A program made the position numbers and the translations under genes. Positions 25,839-33,952 of a DNA stretch of 64,000 bases are shown one piece after another. Every line of letters starts with the position of its first letter. Within the stretch, counting starts at the first letter, position 1. The notes beneath the pieces are model-generated. The model made no database searches. It was not told where the DNA came from and saw nothing but the letters and a program-made list of their open reading frames with translations. The stretch comes from Castellaniella sp049651205 (GTDB lineage: Bacteria; Pseudomonadota; Gammaproteobacteria; Burkholderiales; Burkholderiaceae_B), in the NCBI RefSeq assembly GCF_049651205.1, contig NZ_JBASBR010000012.1, forward strand, positions 186,001 to 250,000. Direction: 5' to 3'.

Positions 25839-26621
25839 ATGCCCATGGCCAATCGTTCTGAAGCCCTCGACTTCAAAAGTGCCACGCTCTACACCTTGCG
25901 CGCAGTGCTGCACACGCCCGACACCAAGGCTTTGCTGCAAGCGCTTCAGCAGCGCATGCAGCAAAGTGCCGGTTTCTACGAAAACGAAGCCATCATCCTG
26001 GATGCCCAGGGTCTGGATCAGGCACCCGACTGGAAAGCCCTGGTCTCGGCCATGCGCAAGCATCAGCTCTATCCCATCGGGGTTCAGGGCAGCGACGACA
26101 TCGTCGCCTCGGCCCTGAAAGCCGGCCTGCCGCTCCTGGACGCTGCCGCCAGCCGGGCAAGTTCAGCCGCAGGTAACACAACAGAATCACCCCCCACACC
26201 CGAGGCTGAGGCCACACCGACGCAGGCCAAGGCAGCCAATCCGGCGGACATCACCCCCAGCCCCACACCGGCAAACACCCCATCCGCTGCTGCGCCCACG
26301 ATGGTGATCCGCCACCCCCTGCGTTCAGGTCAGCGTATTTACGCACGAGGGGGTGACCTCATCGTCATGGGGATGGTCAGCCAGGGCGCGGAAGTCATTG
26401 CCGACGGCCACATCCATGTGTACGGGCCGCTACGCGGCAAGGCCATCGCAGGGGCACAAGGCCGCACCGACGCCATGATTCTCACCACACAACTCGATCC
26501 CGAGCTGCTGGCCATCGCCGGGGTTTATCGGGTGGTCGAGACACGGCTGCCCGACTCATTGCATAATCAGGCGGCACAAGTGGTACTGGATGGCGATACA
26601 TTGCGCATCCGTACACTCTGA
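25839..26621 (+). CDS. minC: Septum site-determining protein MinC
   Basis: FtsZ antagonist of 260 residues. The N-terminal domain (1-105: LDFKSATLYTLRAVLHT, LDAQGLDQAPDWKALV, YPIGVQGS) is joined by a Pro/Thr/Ala-rich linker (about 110-150) to the C-terminal beta-helix that binds MinD (RSGQRIYARGGDLIVMG, GAEVIADGHIHVYGPLRGKA, GAQGRTDAMI). It begins immediately after the glnS stop; an in-frame ATG two codons later is an alternative. Heads minCDE, though 109 bases separate it from minD. Confidence 0.95.
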   Translation: MPMANRSEALDFKSATLYTLRAVLHTPDTKALLQALQQRMQQSAGFYENEAIILDAQGLDQAPDWKALVSAMRKHQLYPIGVQGSDDIVASALKAGLPLLDAAASRASSAAGNTTESPPTPEAEATPTQAKAANPADITPSPTPANTPSAAAPTMVIRHPLRSGQRIYARGGDLIVMGMVSQGAEVIADGHIHVYGPLRGKAIAGAQGRTDAMILTTQLDPELLAIAGVYRVVETRLPDSLHNQAAQVVLDGDTLRIRTL

Positions 26622-26730
26622 CGCATCTTTGGTCACACGGTGATACCTCTCACTGGCGGCCATGACACAACCTCAACGACATTTTGCTTTACGATGTCAT
26701 GAATTTTGAATACAGGGGAATACCGACACC

Positions 26731-27546
26731 ATGGCGCGCATCGTTGTAGTCACTTCCGGCAAGGGCGGCGTGGGTAAAACCACTTCCAGTGCCAGCTTCT
26801 CTGCCGGCCTCGCCATGCGGGGACACAAAACCGTGGTTATCGACTTTGACGTCGGCTTGCGTAACCTGGATCTCATCATGGGTTGCGAACGCCGGGTCGT
26901 CTACGACTTCGTCAATGTCATCCAGGGTGAAGCCACCCTGAACCAGGCACTGATCCGCGACAAGCAAGTCGATACGCTGTATATCCTCCCGGCCTCACAA
27001 ACGCGAGACAAAGACGCGCTCACCCGCGAAGGCGTCGAAAAAGTGCTCGACGATCTCCAGGCCATGGATTTCGAATACATTGTCTGCGATTCTCCCGCTG
27101 GTATCGAAACCGGGGCAGTGATGGCGTCGTATTTTGCTGATGACGCATTGGTGGTTACCAACCCCGAGGTCTCTTCGGTGCGCGACTCCGACCGCATCCT
27201 GGGGATTCTCTCGGCAAAATCCCGGCGCGCCGAAAAAGGCGAAGAGCCCATCAAAGAGCACTTGCTGCTTACCCGCTACAACGCCAAGCGCGTGGCCGAC
27301 GGTGAAATGCTGTCGCTGGGCGACATCGAAGACATCCTGCGGATCCGCCTGATCGGCGTCATCCCCGAGTCCGAAATCGTGCTGCAAGCCTCCAACGAAG
27401 GCGTGCCCGCCATCCACAAAAACGAATCCGACGTGGCCCAGGCCTATCAGGACGTTGTCGCGCGCTATCTGGGCGAAGACAAGCCATTGCGTTTTGTCGA
27501 CTACGAAAAACCTGGTCTGTTCAAGCGGCTTTTCAGGGGTAAATAA
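26731..27546 (+). CDS. minD: Septum site-determining ATPase MinD
   Basis: Membrane-associated ATPase of 271 residues that recruits MinC and oscillates with MinE. It starts MARIVVVTSGKGGVGKTT with the deviant Walker A lysines, then VVIDFDVGLRNLDLIMGCE, YIVCDSPAGIETGAVMA, VVTNPEVSSVRDSDR, and ends in the amphipathic membrane helix FKRLFRG. All motifs are present. AGGGGAATACC precedes the ATG. minE follows after 2 bases. Confidence 0.98.
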   Translation: MARIVVVTSGKGGVGKTTSSASFSAGLAMRGHKTVVIDFDVGLRNLDLIMGCERRVVYDFVNVIQGEATLNQALIRDKQVDTLYILPASQTRDKDALTREGVEKVLDDLQAMDFEYIVCDSPAGIETGAVMASYFADDALVVTNPEVSSVRDSDRILGILSAKSRRAEKGEEPIKEHLLLTRYNAKRVADGEMLSLGDIEDILRIRLIGVIPESEIVLQASNEGVPAIHKNESDVAQAYQDVVARYLGEDKPLRFVDYEKPGLFKRLFRGK

Positions 27547-27548
27547 GC

Positions 27549-27812
27549 ATGTCGATTTTTGATTTCCTGCGCGGCCAAAAAAAAACCTCTGCCAGCATTG
27601 CCAAGAACCGCCTGCAGCTCATTCTCATCAACGAGCGCAGCAGCGACCGCAGCCCTGATTTCATGCAGCAAATGCAGCAAGAACTGATTGCGGTCATTTC
27701 AAAGTACGTGCAAATCAACCCTGACGACATCAAGGTCAACCTCGACCGCCAGGACTCCCTGGACGTCCTCGAAGTCAAGATCGAAATGCCTCAGGCAGAC
27801 GCCCGCAGCTAA
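27549..27812 (+). CDS. minE: Cell division topological specificity factor MinE
   Basis: An 87-residue partner that stimulates MinD ATPase and sets the Min oscillation. It starts MSIFDFLRGQKKTSASIAKN with the membrane-targeting N-terminus, then RLQLILINERS, the MinD-contact helix, and the C-terminal dimer domain VQINPDDIKVNLDRQDSLDV. Two bases after minD and followed by a hairpin terminator. Confidence 0.97.
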   Translation: MSIFDFLRGQKKTSASIAKNRLQLILINERSSDRSPDFMQQMQQELIAVISKYVQINPDDIKVNLDRQDSLDVLEVKIEMPQADARS

Positions 27813-27831
27813 GGCAGCTTATCCCAACAGC

Positions 27832-27855
27832 AAGGCCCGCCTCCGCGCGGGCCTT
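27832..27855 (+). terminator. Hairpin terminator after minE
   Basis: AAGGCCCGC and GCGGGCCTT form a 9-pair stem with loop CTCCGC. It lies 20 bases after minE and before the convergent AEC permease gene. The trailing sequence is TATGCTT, so it has only a weak T-run. Confidence 0.65.
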
Positions 27856-27881
27856 ATGCTTGCCAGGCCACTCTCAGCCAA

Positions 27882-28766
27882 TTAAAGCCAGATCAGCGTG
27901 GCCCACACCATCAGAGGGATCGTGGCGACCGAGATCAGATTGCCCAGCAGCACCACGCTGGCCACTGTTCTGGGCTGAACACGGTACTGTTCGCACAAAA
28001 GATAGTTGAGTACTGCAGGTGGCAGCATCACCGACAGGGCCACCATCCGCGACCACTCGGGGGTAAGCGGTAGCAGCCACAGCACCAGAGGCAGCGTCAG
28101 GGCCCCAGCCAGCAAATACAGCAGGTTGATGCGCAAGGCCAGGCCAAGCTGATCAATGCGCTCCTGAGCCAGGCGCACCCCAAGCCCAAACAGCATCAAA
28201 GGGATGGCAATCTGGCCGATCAGCTCGACAGTAGTCATCACAAAGGACGGGATCCACTGACGATAAGGCGCCAACAAGACACCAAAAAATGCGGCCCATA
28301 CATTGGGGTTTTTCAGCCAAAGCCACCGATTGCTGCCACGGGACAACAAAAATAGCCCCAGAGAGAAATGCAGTAGATTGGACAGGACAAACAGCACGAC
28401 GATATCGCCGAGCAGATCCCTGCCATAGGCCAGCATCATCAGGGGGATGCCAATATTGCCCGTGTTGCGAAACATCCCCGGCACCAGAAACGCCGCACGG
28501 GATACACCCGCCTGAGGCACCAGTGCCAGCAAGATCCCAGGCACCAGAATGATCAGGATCCCCGCAGCCACCAGAGGCCAGCCCTGCAGGAGATTCACCG
28601 GGTTGTCGAGCAATGCCGAAAACACCAGAGACGGACAAAACACCATGACATTGGCGTAATTCACAAACGTCATGTCGGGCGCGCGTGTCTGCCGCCGCCC
28701 GAAGACGTAACCCACGGCGGTTACAGCAAACACGGGCAAGACAATGTTCAGCAGAGTGAGAAACAT
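27882..28766 (-). CDS. AEC-family (auxin efflux carrier-like) permease
   Basis: Inner-membrane transporter of 294 residues with about ten hydrophobic helices. It has the AEC/MdcF pattern: an N-terminal half with NIVLPVFAVTAVGYVFGR, NYANVMVFCPSLVFSAL and FRNTGNIGIPLMMLAYG (the conserved NxGxxGxPL element at about 112-125), then a second half with IGQIAIPLMLFGLGVRL and LPPAVLNYLLCEQY. Substrates of this family are carboxylates such as malonate or malate, but nothing here tells which. Its terminal region converges on minE. The acyl-CoA dehydrogenase gene upstream is in the same direction, separated by 70 bases and a hairpin. Confidence 0.88.
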   Translation of the reverse strand: MFLTLLNIVLPVFAVTAVGYVFGRRQTRAPDMTFVNYANVMVFCPSLVFSALLDNPVNLLQGWPLVAAGILIILVPGILLALVPQAGVSRAAFLVPGMFRNTGNIGIPLMMLAYGRDLLGDIVVLFVLSNLLHFSLGLFLLSRGSNRWLWLKNPNVWAAFFGVLLAPYRQWIPSFVMTTVELIGQIAIPLMLFGLGVRLAQERIDQLGLALRINLLYLLAGALTLPLVLWLLPLTPEWSRMVALSVMLPPAVLNYLLCEQYRVQPRTVASVVLLGNLISVATIPLMVWATLIWL

Positions 28767-28808
28767 GCGGGCGACTCAGGCACAAAGCCGCAAGTGTACT
28801 GCCAGACC

Positions 28809-28830
28809 AGGCCCGGAAACCCCCGGGCCT
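28809..28830 (-). terminator. Hairpin downstream of the acyl-CoA dehydrogenase gene
   Basis: AGGCCCGG and CCGGGCCT form a perfect 8-pair stem with a 6-base loop, 7 bases beyond the stop codon of the minus-strand dehydrogenase gene. No T-run follows, so termination strength is uncertain. Confidence 0.45.
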
Positions 28831-28836
28831 GATTGA

Positions 28837-30642
28837 TCAATAGCCCAGGGCAAAATCCTCGGCAGCCAGATCCATCAGAACACCCGGCCCTGCCTTCATC
28901 GCCTGGGCGTGCGCCAGCGTGCGCGGCAGGATCCGCTCGAAGTAAAACCGTGCCGTGTGCAGCTTGGCCTGATAAAACGCCTTGTCACCTTCGCCAGCCT
29001 TGAGTTTTTCGGCAGCAACACGCGCCATATCGGCCCAAAAATAAGCCAAGGTGACATAGCCCGAGTACATCAGGTAATCCACCGATGCCGCGCCCACTGC
29101 TTCGCGGTTGGTCATGGCCGACATGCCGATTTTCATGGTCAGGCTGCCCCACTCCTTGTTCAGCTCGGCCAGGGGCTTGACGAACTCGGAGATCGCACGG
29201 TTGCCACTGTTGGCCTTGCAAAATTTGTGCACAACCTTAGTAAACGCACGCAGGGTTTCACCCTGTGTAAGCAGCACTTTACGTCCCAGCAGGTCAAGCG
29301 CCTGAATCCCGGTGGTACCTTCGTACAGCATCGAGATACGGCTGTCACGCACGTTTTGCTCCATCCCGTGCTCGGCAATATAACCATGGCCACCAAACAC
29401 CTGGACACCCAGGTTGGCCGCTTCAAAACCGGTTTCGGTCATGAAGGCCTTGGCGATCGGTGTGAGGAAGCTCAGCAGTTTTTCGGCCAACTCGCGTTGC
29501 TCGGCATCCTGGCTGTAGTGGGCGATGTCCACTTGCTGCGCGGCGTAATACAGCAAGGCACGGTTGCCTTCTGCAAACGCTTTTATCGTCAGCAGCATGC
29601 GGCGCACGTCCGGGTGGACAATGATCGGATCAGCGGGCTGATCGGGAAACTTTGCACCGCTCAGGGCGCGCATCTGCAAGCGATCCTGGGCATAGCGATG
29701 GGCACCCTGAAACGCCACCTCTGCGTGGGCCAGCCCCTGGATGGCCGTGCCCAGGCGAGCCGTGTTCATAAATGTGAACATGCAGTTCAGGCCCTTGTTT
29801 GCCGGCCCGATCAGAAACCCGGTAGCACCGTCGAAATTCATCACACACGTGGCGTTGCCGTGAATTCCCATCTTGTGCTCGATGGCACCGCAGCTGACCG
29901 CGTTGCGCGTACCCGGTTGACCATCGGTATCGGGCAAAAACTTGGGGACGATAAACAGCGAAATGCCTTTGGTGCCCGCAGGCGCATCCGGCAGGCGGGC
30001 CAACACGATATGGACGATATTTTCAGCCATGTCGTGTTCGCCGGCCGAAATGAAAATCTTCGTGCCGGTAATGCGGTAGCTACCATCAGCCTGGGGTTCA
30101 GCCCGGGTGCGCAGCATGCCCAGATCAGTTCCGCAATGGGCTTCTGTCAGGCACATCGTGCCCGTCCATTGCCCCGAGACCAGTGGTTCAAGATAGGTTT
30201 TTTGTTGCTCGGCCGTACCATGCGCCTGTAGCGTGTTCATGGCACCATGCGACAGGCCCGGATACATGCCCCATGCCCAGTTGGCTTCACCCATCAGCTC
30301 GCTGATCGCCATGCCAAGGGATTCGGGCAGGCCCTGGCCGCCATGGGCCGGATCGTGCGACAAAGCCGGCCAGCCACCCTCAACATACTGCTGATAGGCG
30401 TGCTTGAAGCCATTGGGGGTTTTGACACCGTCAGCCGACCACGTGCACCCTTGGCGGTCACCCACCTGATTCAAAGGCGCCAGCACCTCTTCACAGAACT
30501 TGGCACCTTCTTCGAGGATGGCCTTAACCATATCCGGGCTGGCATCTTCACAACCTGGCAAGGATTGATAGTGAGCGGGGTAGTCTAGAACCTCATCACG
30601 CACAAATCGCAATTCGCGCAGAGGGGCTTTGTAATCGGGCAT
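28837..30642 (-). CDS. Long acyl-CoA dehydrogenase (DmdC/AidB-like type with extra C-terminal domain)
   Basis: FAD-dependent enzyme of 601 residues catalysing the first oxidation of a CoA thioester. Its N-terminus MPDYKAPLRELRFVRDEVLD is typical of the roughly 600-residue class. The acyl-CoA dehydrogenase core (about 60-470) has CLTEAHCGTDLGMLRTRAE, TGTKIFISAGEHDM, FGGHGYIAEHGMEQNVRDSR and the catalytic-base segment MLYEGTTGIQALDLLGRK. A separate C-terminal domain (about 475-595) follows, as in 3-methylmercaptopropionyl-CoA and medium/long-chain enzymes. Substrate unknown. The promoter overlaps a 22-base perfect palindrome with the PsrA-type core CAAAC-N4-GTTTG, pointing to fatty-acid control. 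Confidence 0.92.
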   Translation of the reverse strand: MPDYKAPLRELRFVRDEVLDYPAHYQSLPGCEDASPDMVKAILEEGAKFCEEVLAPLNQVGDRQGCTWSADGVKTPNGFKHAYQQYVEGGWPALSHDPAHGGQGLPESLGMAISELMGEANWAWGMYPGLSHGAMNTLQAHGTAEQQKTYLEPLVSGQWTGTMCLTEAHCGTDLGMLRTRAEPQADGSYRITGTKIFISAGEHDMAENIVHIVLARLPDAPAGTKGISLFIVPKFLPDTDGQPGTRNAVSCGAIEHKMGIHGNATCVMNFDGATGFLIGPANKGLNCMFTFMNTARLGTAIQGLAHAEVAFQGAHRYAQDRLQMRALSGAKFPDQPADPIIVHPDVRRMLLTIKAFAEGNRALLYYAAQQVDIAHYSQDAEQRELAEKLLSFLTPIAKAFMTETGFEAANLGVQVFGGHGYIAEHGMEQNVRDSRISMLYEGTTGIQALDLLGRKVLLTQGETLRAFTKVVHKFCKANSGNRAISEFVKPLAELNKEWGSLTMKIGMSAMTNREAVGAASVDYLMYSGYVTLAYFWADMARVAAEKLKAGEGDKAFYQAKLHTARFYFERILPRTLAHAQAMKAGPGVLMDLAAEDFALGY

Positions 30643-30704
30643 CTCCAGGTCTCCGGATGGTCGCCGGCCGGGCGACAGACACCCGGTACGGCAGTTTTGA
30701 TATT

Positions 30705-30726
30705 AATTCAAACGATCGTTTGAATT
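30705..30726. promoter_or_regulatory. 22-base perfect palindrome, PsrA/FadR(TetR)-like operator
   Basis: AATTCAAACGATCGTTTGAATT is a perfect palindrome whose core fits the published PsrA consensus (G/C)AAAC-N2-4-GTTT(G/C). It overlaps the -10 box of the acyl-CoA dehydrogenase promoter (TTAAAT at 30729-30724), a repressor position. The cognate regulator gene is not in the window. Confidence 0.7.
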
Positions 30727-30752
30727 TAAGTCGAGATTGCACCGGAAGTCAA
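30724..30752 (-). promoter_or_regulatory. Promoter of the acyl-CoA dehydrogenase gene
   Basis: On the minus strand, TTGACT (30752-30747), a 17-base spacer and TTAAAT (30729-30724). The palindrome at 30705-30726 begins inside the -10 box and covers the expected start site. Confidence 0.6.
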
Positions 30753-30756
30753 GAGC

Positions 30757-30786
30757 AAAAATAAAGAGCCCCACCCGGGGCTCTTT
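30757..30786 (-). terminator. Rho-independent terminator of the small lipoprotein gene
   Basis: AAAGAGCCCC and GGGGCTCTTT form a perfect 10-pair stem with a 4-base loop; on the minus strand it is followed by ATTTTT. It lies 50 bases after the lipoprotein stop and insulates it from the dehydrogenase promoter. Confidence 0.85.
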
Positions 30787-30835
30787 GGCAGCGCCCGCCC
30801 GATGTCTGCAGTAAATGCAAACATCAGAGGTACTG

Positions 30836-31060
30836 TTAGTTTTTACCGACCTGATCGCCGATAATACCGCCAATTGCTGCACCACCCACGGTGCCCAGAA
30901 TGCCACCACCGGTGATCACCGCCCCCGCGACACCACCAAGGCCGGCGCCGGTTACGGTGGATTTTTGGCGATGGCTCATGTTGTCCCAGGAGGAACAGCC
31001 CGCCATAGCTGCAGCCAGGGCCACAACTGCACCGAGTTTTCCGAGGGTACGAATGGTCAT
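30836..31060 (-). CDS. Small glycine-zipper lipoprotein
   Basis: A 74-residue secreted lipoprotein. The signal peptide ends in the lipobox LAAAMAGC with the lipidated Cys at about 22; the residue after it is Ser, which favours outer-membrane sorting. The rest is a Gly-rich zipper (GAGLGGVAGAVITGGGILG, then GGAAIGGIIGDQVGKN), as in OsmB/SlyB-like or Rickettsia 17-kDa antigen domains that insert in membranes. It is monocistronic with its own terminator. AGGAGAACCTCT lies in front of the ATG. Confidence 0.85.
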   Translation of the reverse strand: MTIRTLGKLGAVVALAAAMAGCSSWDNMSHRQKSTVTGAGLGGVAGAVITGGGILGTVGGAAIGGIIGDQVGKN

Positions 31061-31176
31061 AGAGGTTCTCCTACTGTTGATTACTCGTAGGTGTTATACC
31101 CCAGGCCCCACGCGACAAATGTGAACCAACGCTACAGATGTTTCGCCCGTAGCCGGGCTACTCTGTGTGCCAAGGC

Positions 31177-31749
31177 TTATTTGACCAGCGACAACACCGC
31201 CTTGAAGGCGGGGTGCGTGGGGGTCTCCAGCCACTCGTACAGCGCCATTTCGATGGTGGCAATTTCAAGCCCATACTGTTGCCAGCGTTGGCACGCTATG
31301 TCGTGGTCGAGGGTTTTCCGGGAGCCGACTGCATCGACCAGTAATACCGGCTGGTATCCGGCACGCGCCAGGCCTAGGCCAGTTTGTAACACGCAGATAT
31401 GTGCTTCTGTGCCTGCCAGCAACACTCGGGGCCTGCCAGCGGGCCAATCCTGCAGAAACGCAACTTCCCGACACGCATTGAAGTGCGTTTTGGCCACGAT
31501 ATGATCGACATGGCGGGAAAGCTCCGGGTGAGTGGCTCCGATTTTTTCAGGCCAGTGCTCGGTTGCCCAGACAGGCACCGATAACAGACGGGCCGCCTGC
31601 GCCAGGCGGGCTACCCGTTGGCGCAGGTTTTCTGTGTCATGAATGGCAGGCAGCAGCCTCTCTTGCATATCCACAATCAGCAGCACGCTGGATTGCGCCG
31701 AGAACAGAGCATCCTGACAGCGCAGGTGGCCGGGCACAGATTTGTTCAT
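31177..31749 (-). CDS. Isochorismatase-fold cysteine hydrolase (YcaC-like)
   Basis: A 190-residue hydrolase. The Asp-Lys-Cys triad is visible: Asp in VLLIVDMQERLLPAI (about 27), Lys in IVAKTHFNACREV (about 90) and Cys in GTEAHICVLQTGLGLARAGY (about 125), followed by VLLVDAVGSRKTLDHDIA. The arrangement is typical of YcaC-type proteins of unknown substrate rather than of true isochorismatase. Its ATG overlaps the stop of ettA by 4 bases (ATGA), so it is translated as part of the ettA message, which is an unusual pairing. Confidence 0.85.
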   Translation of the reverse strand: MNKSVPGHLRCQDALFSAQSSVLLIVDMQERLLPAIHDTENLRQRVARLAQAARLLSVPVWATEHWPEKIGATHPELSRHVDHIVAKTHFNACREVAFLQDWPAGRPRVLLAGTEAHICVLQTGLGLARAGYQPVLLVDAVGSRKTLDHDIACQRWQQYGLEIATIEMALYEWLETPTHPAFKAVLSLVK

Positions 31750-33419
31750 TTGAGGGCCTTGTACCGAATGCGCCGCGGACGCGCGGCATCATCGCCCAGA
31801 CGCTGGCGCTTGTCTGCCTCGTATTCCTGGTAGTTGCCGTCAAAGAACACAACCTTGGAGTCTCCCTCAAAAGCCAGGATATGGGTGGCGATACGATCCA
31901 GAAACCAGCGATCGTGGCTGATCACCATCACGCAACCGGCAAATTCAAGCAAAGCGTCCTCGAGCGCACGCAACGTTTCTACGTCGAGGTCGTTGGAAGG
32001 CTCATCGAGCAGCAACACATTGCCACCGGCAATCAGGGTCTTGGCCAGATGCAACCGCCCTCTTTCACCACCAGACAATTTGCCAACCTGCTTGTTCTGA
32101 TCAGCACCCTTGAAGTTGAAGCGCCCCAGATACGCCCGCGCCGGCATCTCGAAGCGCCCCACGGTAAGCAGATCAGCACCATCCGAGATGCTGTCGAACA
32201 CCGTTTTATCATCGGGCAGGGAGTCGCGCGACTGATCGACATAGGCCAGCTGCACGGTTTTACCCAACACAACTTCACCGGAATCCGGTGCCTGCTGGCC
32301 GGCCAGCATCCGGAACAGCGTAGACTTGCCGGCGCCATTGGGACCAATAATGCCCACAATGGCACCTGCGGGTACCTTGAAGCTGAGATCATCAATCAGC
32401 AGGCGATCACCAAACGATTTGGACACGTGGCGAAATTCGATCACTTCGTTGCCCAGGCGCTCGGCCACCGGAATAAAGATTTCCTGGGTTTCGTTGCGCT
32501 TTTGGTATTCGTGCGAAGAGAGCTCTTCGAAGCGAGCCAAACGGGCTTTGGCCTTGGCCTGGCGGCCCCTGGGGTTCTGACGCACCCACTCGAGCTCTTT
32601 GCGGATGGTGCGCTGGCGGGCAGACTCTGCCGCTTCTTCGTGCTTGAGACGATCTTCTTTTTGCTCGAGCCAGGAACTGTAATTGCCTTTCCAGGGAATC
32701 CCATGCCCGCGATCAAGCTCGAGAATCCACTCGGCCGCATTATCCAGAAAATAGCGATCGTGGGTAACGCCCACCACCGTCCCAGGGAACTGCCTGAGAA
32801 ACACCTCGAGCCACTCGACGGATTCGGCATCCAGGTGGTTGGTTGGCTCGTCCAGCAACAGCATGTCGGGTTTGGACAGCAACAGGCGGCACAAGGCCAC
32901 CCGGCGCTTTTCACCGCCAGACAAGGTGGCCACCGAGGCATCCCAGGGCGGCAGGCGCAGGGCATCGGCCGCAATCTCCATCTGGGTTTCGATATCATCG
33001 CTGCCACTGGTGGCTGCCGCCGCAATCACCGCTTCGAGATCCGCCTGCTCGGCCGCGAGGGCATCGAAATCAGCATCGGGCTCGGCATAGGCTGCGTACA
33101 CTTCGTCGAGCCGCTGACGGGCCTGGAATACCTTGCCCAAACCCGCTTCAACTGCCTGACGCACCGTGTGCCCGGGATCCAGCTGCGGTTCTTGAGGCAG
33201 ATAGCCAATCTGCAAGCCCGCCATCGGGATAGCTTCGCCTTCGATGTCGGTATCCACCCCTGCCATGATTTTCAGCAGGGTGGATTTGCCCGACCCATTA
33301 AGACCCAGGACGCCGATCTTGGCCCCTGGAAAAAAAGACAAGGAAATATCGCGGAGAATCTGCCGCTTGGGGGGCACAATTTTGCCCACCCGATTCATGG
33401 AATACACATACTGCGCCAT
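31746..33419 (-). CDS. ettA: Energy-dependent translational throttle protein EttA (ABC-F)
   Basis: Ribosome-binding ABC-F ATPase of 557 residues (E. coli EttA 555) gating the first elongation step according to ADP/ATP ratio. It starts MAQYVYSMNRVGKIVPPKRQ. Two ABC domains carry Walker A GLNGSGKSTL and GPNGAGKSTL, signatures TLSGGEKRRVALC and KLSGGERGRLHLAKTL, and Walker B LLLDEPTNHLDAESVEWLE and LLLDEPSNDLD. Between them lie the arm and the P-site tRNA linker (about 240-320, rich in E, K and R). An earlier in-frame ATG at 33491 adds 24 residues without homology look. Forms an overlapping pair with the isochorismatase-fold gene. Confidence 0.95.
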   Translation of the reverse strand: MAQYVYSMNRVGKIVPPKRQILRDISLSFFPGAKIGVLGLNGSGKSTLLKIMAGVDTDIEGEAIPMAGLQIGYLPQEPQLDPGHTVRQAVEAGLGKVFQARQRLDEVYAAYAEPDADFDALAAEQADLEAVIAAAATSGSDDIETQMEIAADALRLPPWDASVATLSGGEKRRVALCRLLLSKPDMLLLDEPTNHLDAESVEWLEVFLRQFPGTVVGVTHDRYFLDNAAEWILELDRGHGIPWKGNYSSWLEQKEDRLKHEEAAESARQRTIRKELEWVRQNPRGRQAKAKARLARFEELSSHEYQKRNETQEIFIPVAERLGNEVIEFRHVSKSFGDRLLIDDLSFKVPAGAIVGIIGPNGAGKSTLFRMLAGQQAPDSGEVVLGKTVQLAYVDQSRDSLPDDKTVFDSISDGADLLTVGRFEMPARAYLGRFNFKGADQNKQVGKLSGGERGRLHLAKTLIAGGNVLLLDEPSNDLDVETLRALEDALLEFAGCVMVISHDRWFLDRIATHILAFEGDSKVVFFDGNYQEYEADKRQRLGDDAARPRRIRYKALK

Positions 33420-33529
33420 GGCGTCACCGTGAAAGCTTGCAGCCAAGGGATTTGGCCGCATAAAGCCCTGATTGTAGGCCGCCCGGTACAATCGGAGAAA
33501 TCTGCACTTTGTGCCTCACGAGAACCACC

Positions 33530-33952
33530 ATGGCTTCCATGCTTGTCTTCAATTCTGACGAAACCAACTTGCTGGGCCGCACGGCAGACGCTCTGTGTGC
33601 CTACATGGGTAAACCGGTGATTGCCGAGATCGTGGCCGAGCCCGACGAAGGCTTCGAATGGGCCCTATTTGCCATCCCCTTAAGCCCGGAAGAGGCCTCC
33701 AAAGAGCTGGCGCATGTCCAGGTGGGCGGGCCAGGCGCCCGTTTCGCCGGCAATTGCGGCGGGCTTGATCTCAGCGATGGCCAATCGCTGGATTGCGAGC
33801 TTCTGTGGGCGATCCAGCTGTCCAACATCACCGGCAACCGCTACATCAAGGTAGATGCAAACGGTGAGGAGACCGGTTGGTCTGACGATCTCGCGGAGTT
33901 GCTGCCGTTTCAGTTGTCCGAGCCACAATTGCCGGACGACGAAGACGACTGA
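33530..33952 (+). CDS. Hypothetical acidic protein
   Basis: A 140-residue protein I do not recognise. It is strongly acidic, with a tail LSEPQLPDDEDD, and has no signal peptide or membrane helix. VQVGGPGARFAGNCGGLDLS and LLWAIQLSNITGNRYIKVDA are the most conserved-looking parts. The start at 33530 is chosen over 33509 because ATGGCTTCC follows GAACCACC and the TACAAT sequence at 33487-33492 could be a -10 box. Divergent from ettA; its stop lies next to the convergent glycosyltransferase stop with no spacer. Confidence 0.7.
   Translation: MASMLVFNSDETNLLGRTADALCAYMGKPVIAEIVAEPDEGFEWALFAIPLSPEEASKELAHVQVGGPGARFAGNCGGLDLSDGQSLDCELLWAIQLSNITGNRYIKVDANGEETGWSDDLAELLPFQLSEPQLPDDEDD

Noticed and set aside
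28909..30231. 440-codon plus-strand frame across the acyl-CoA dehydrogenase gene
   Set aside because: Antisense shadow; catalytic and core motifs are all on the minus strand.
31563..33620. Long open frame (685 codons) on the plus strand across ettA
   Set aside because: It is antisense to the fully conserved EttA gene; GC-rich codon third positions keep the opposite frame open. No ribosome site or protein-family motif.
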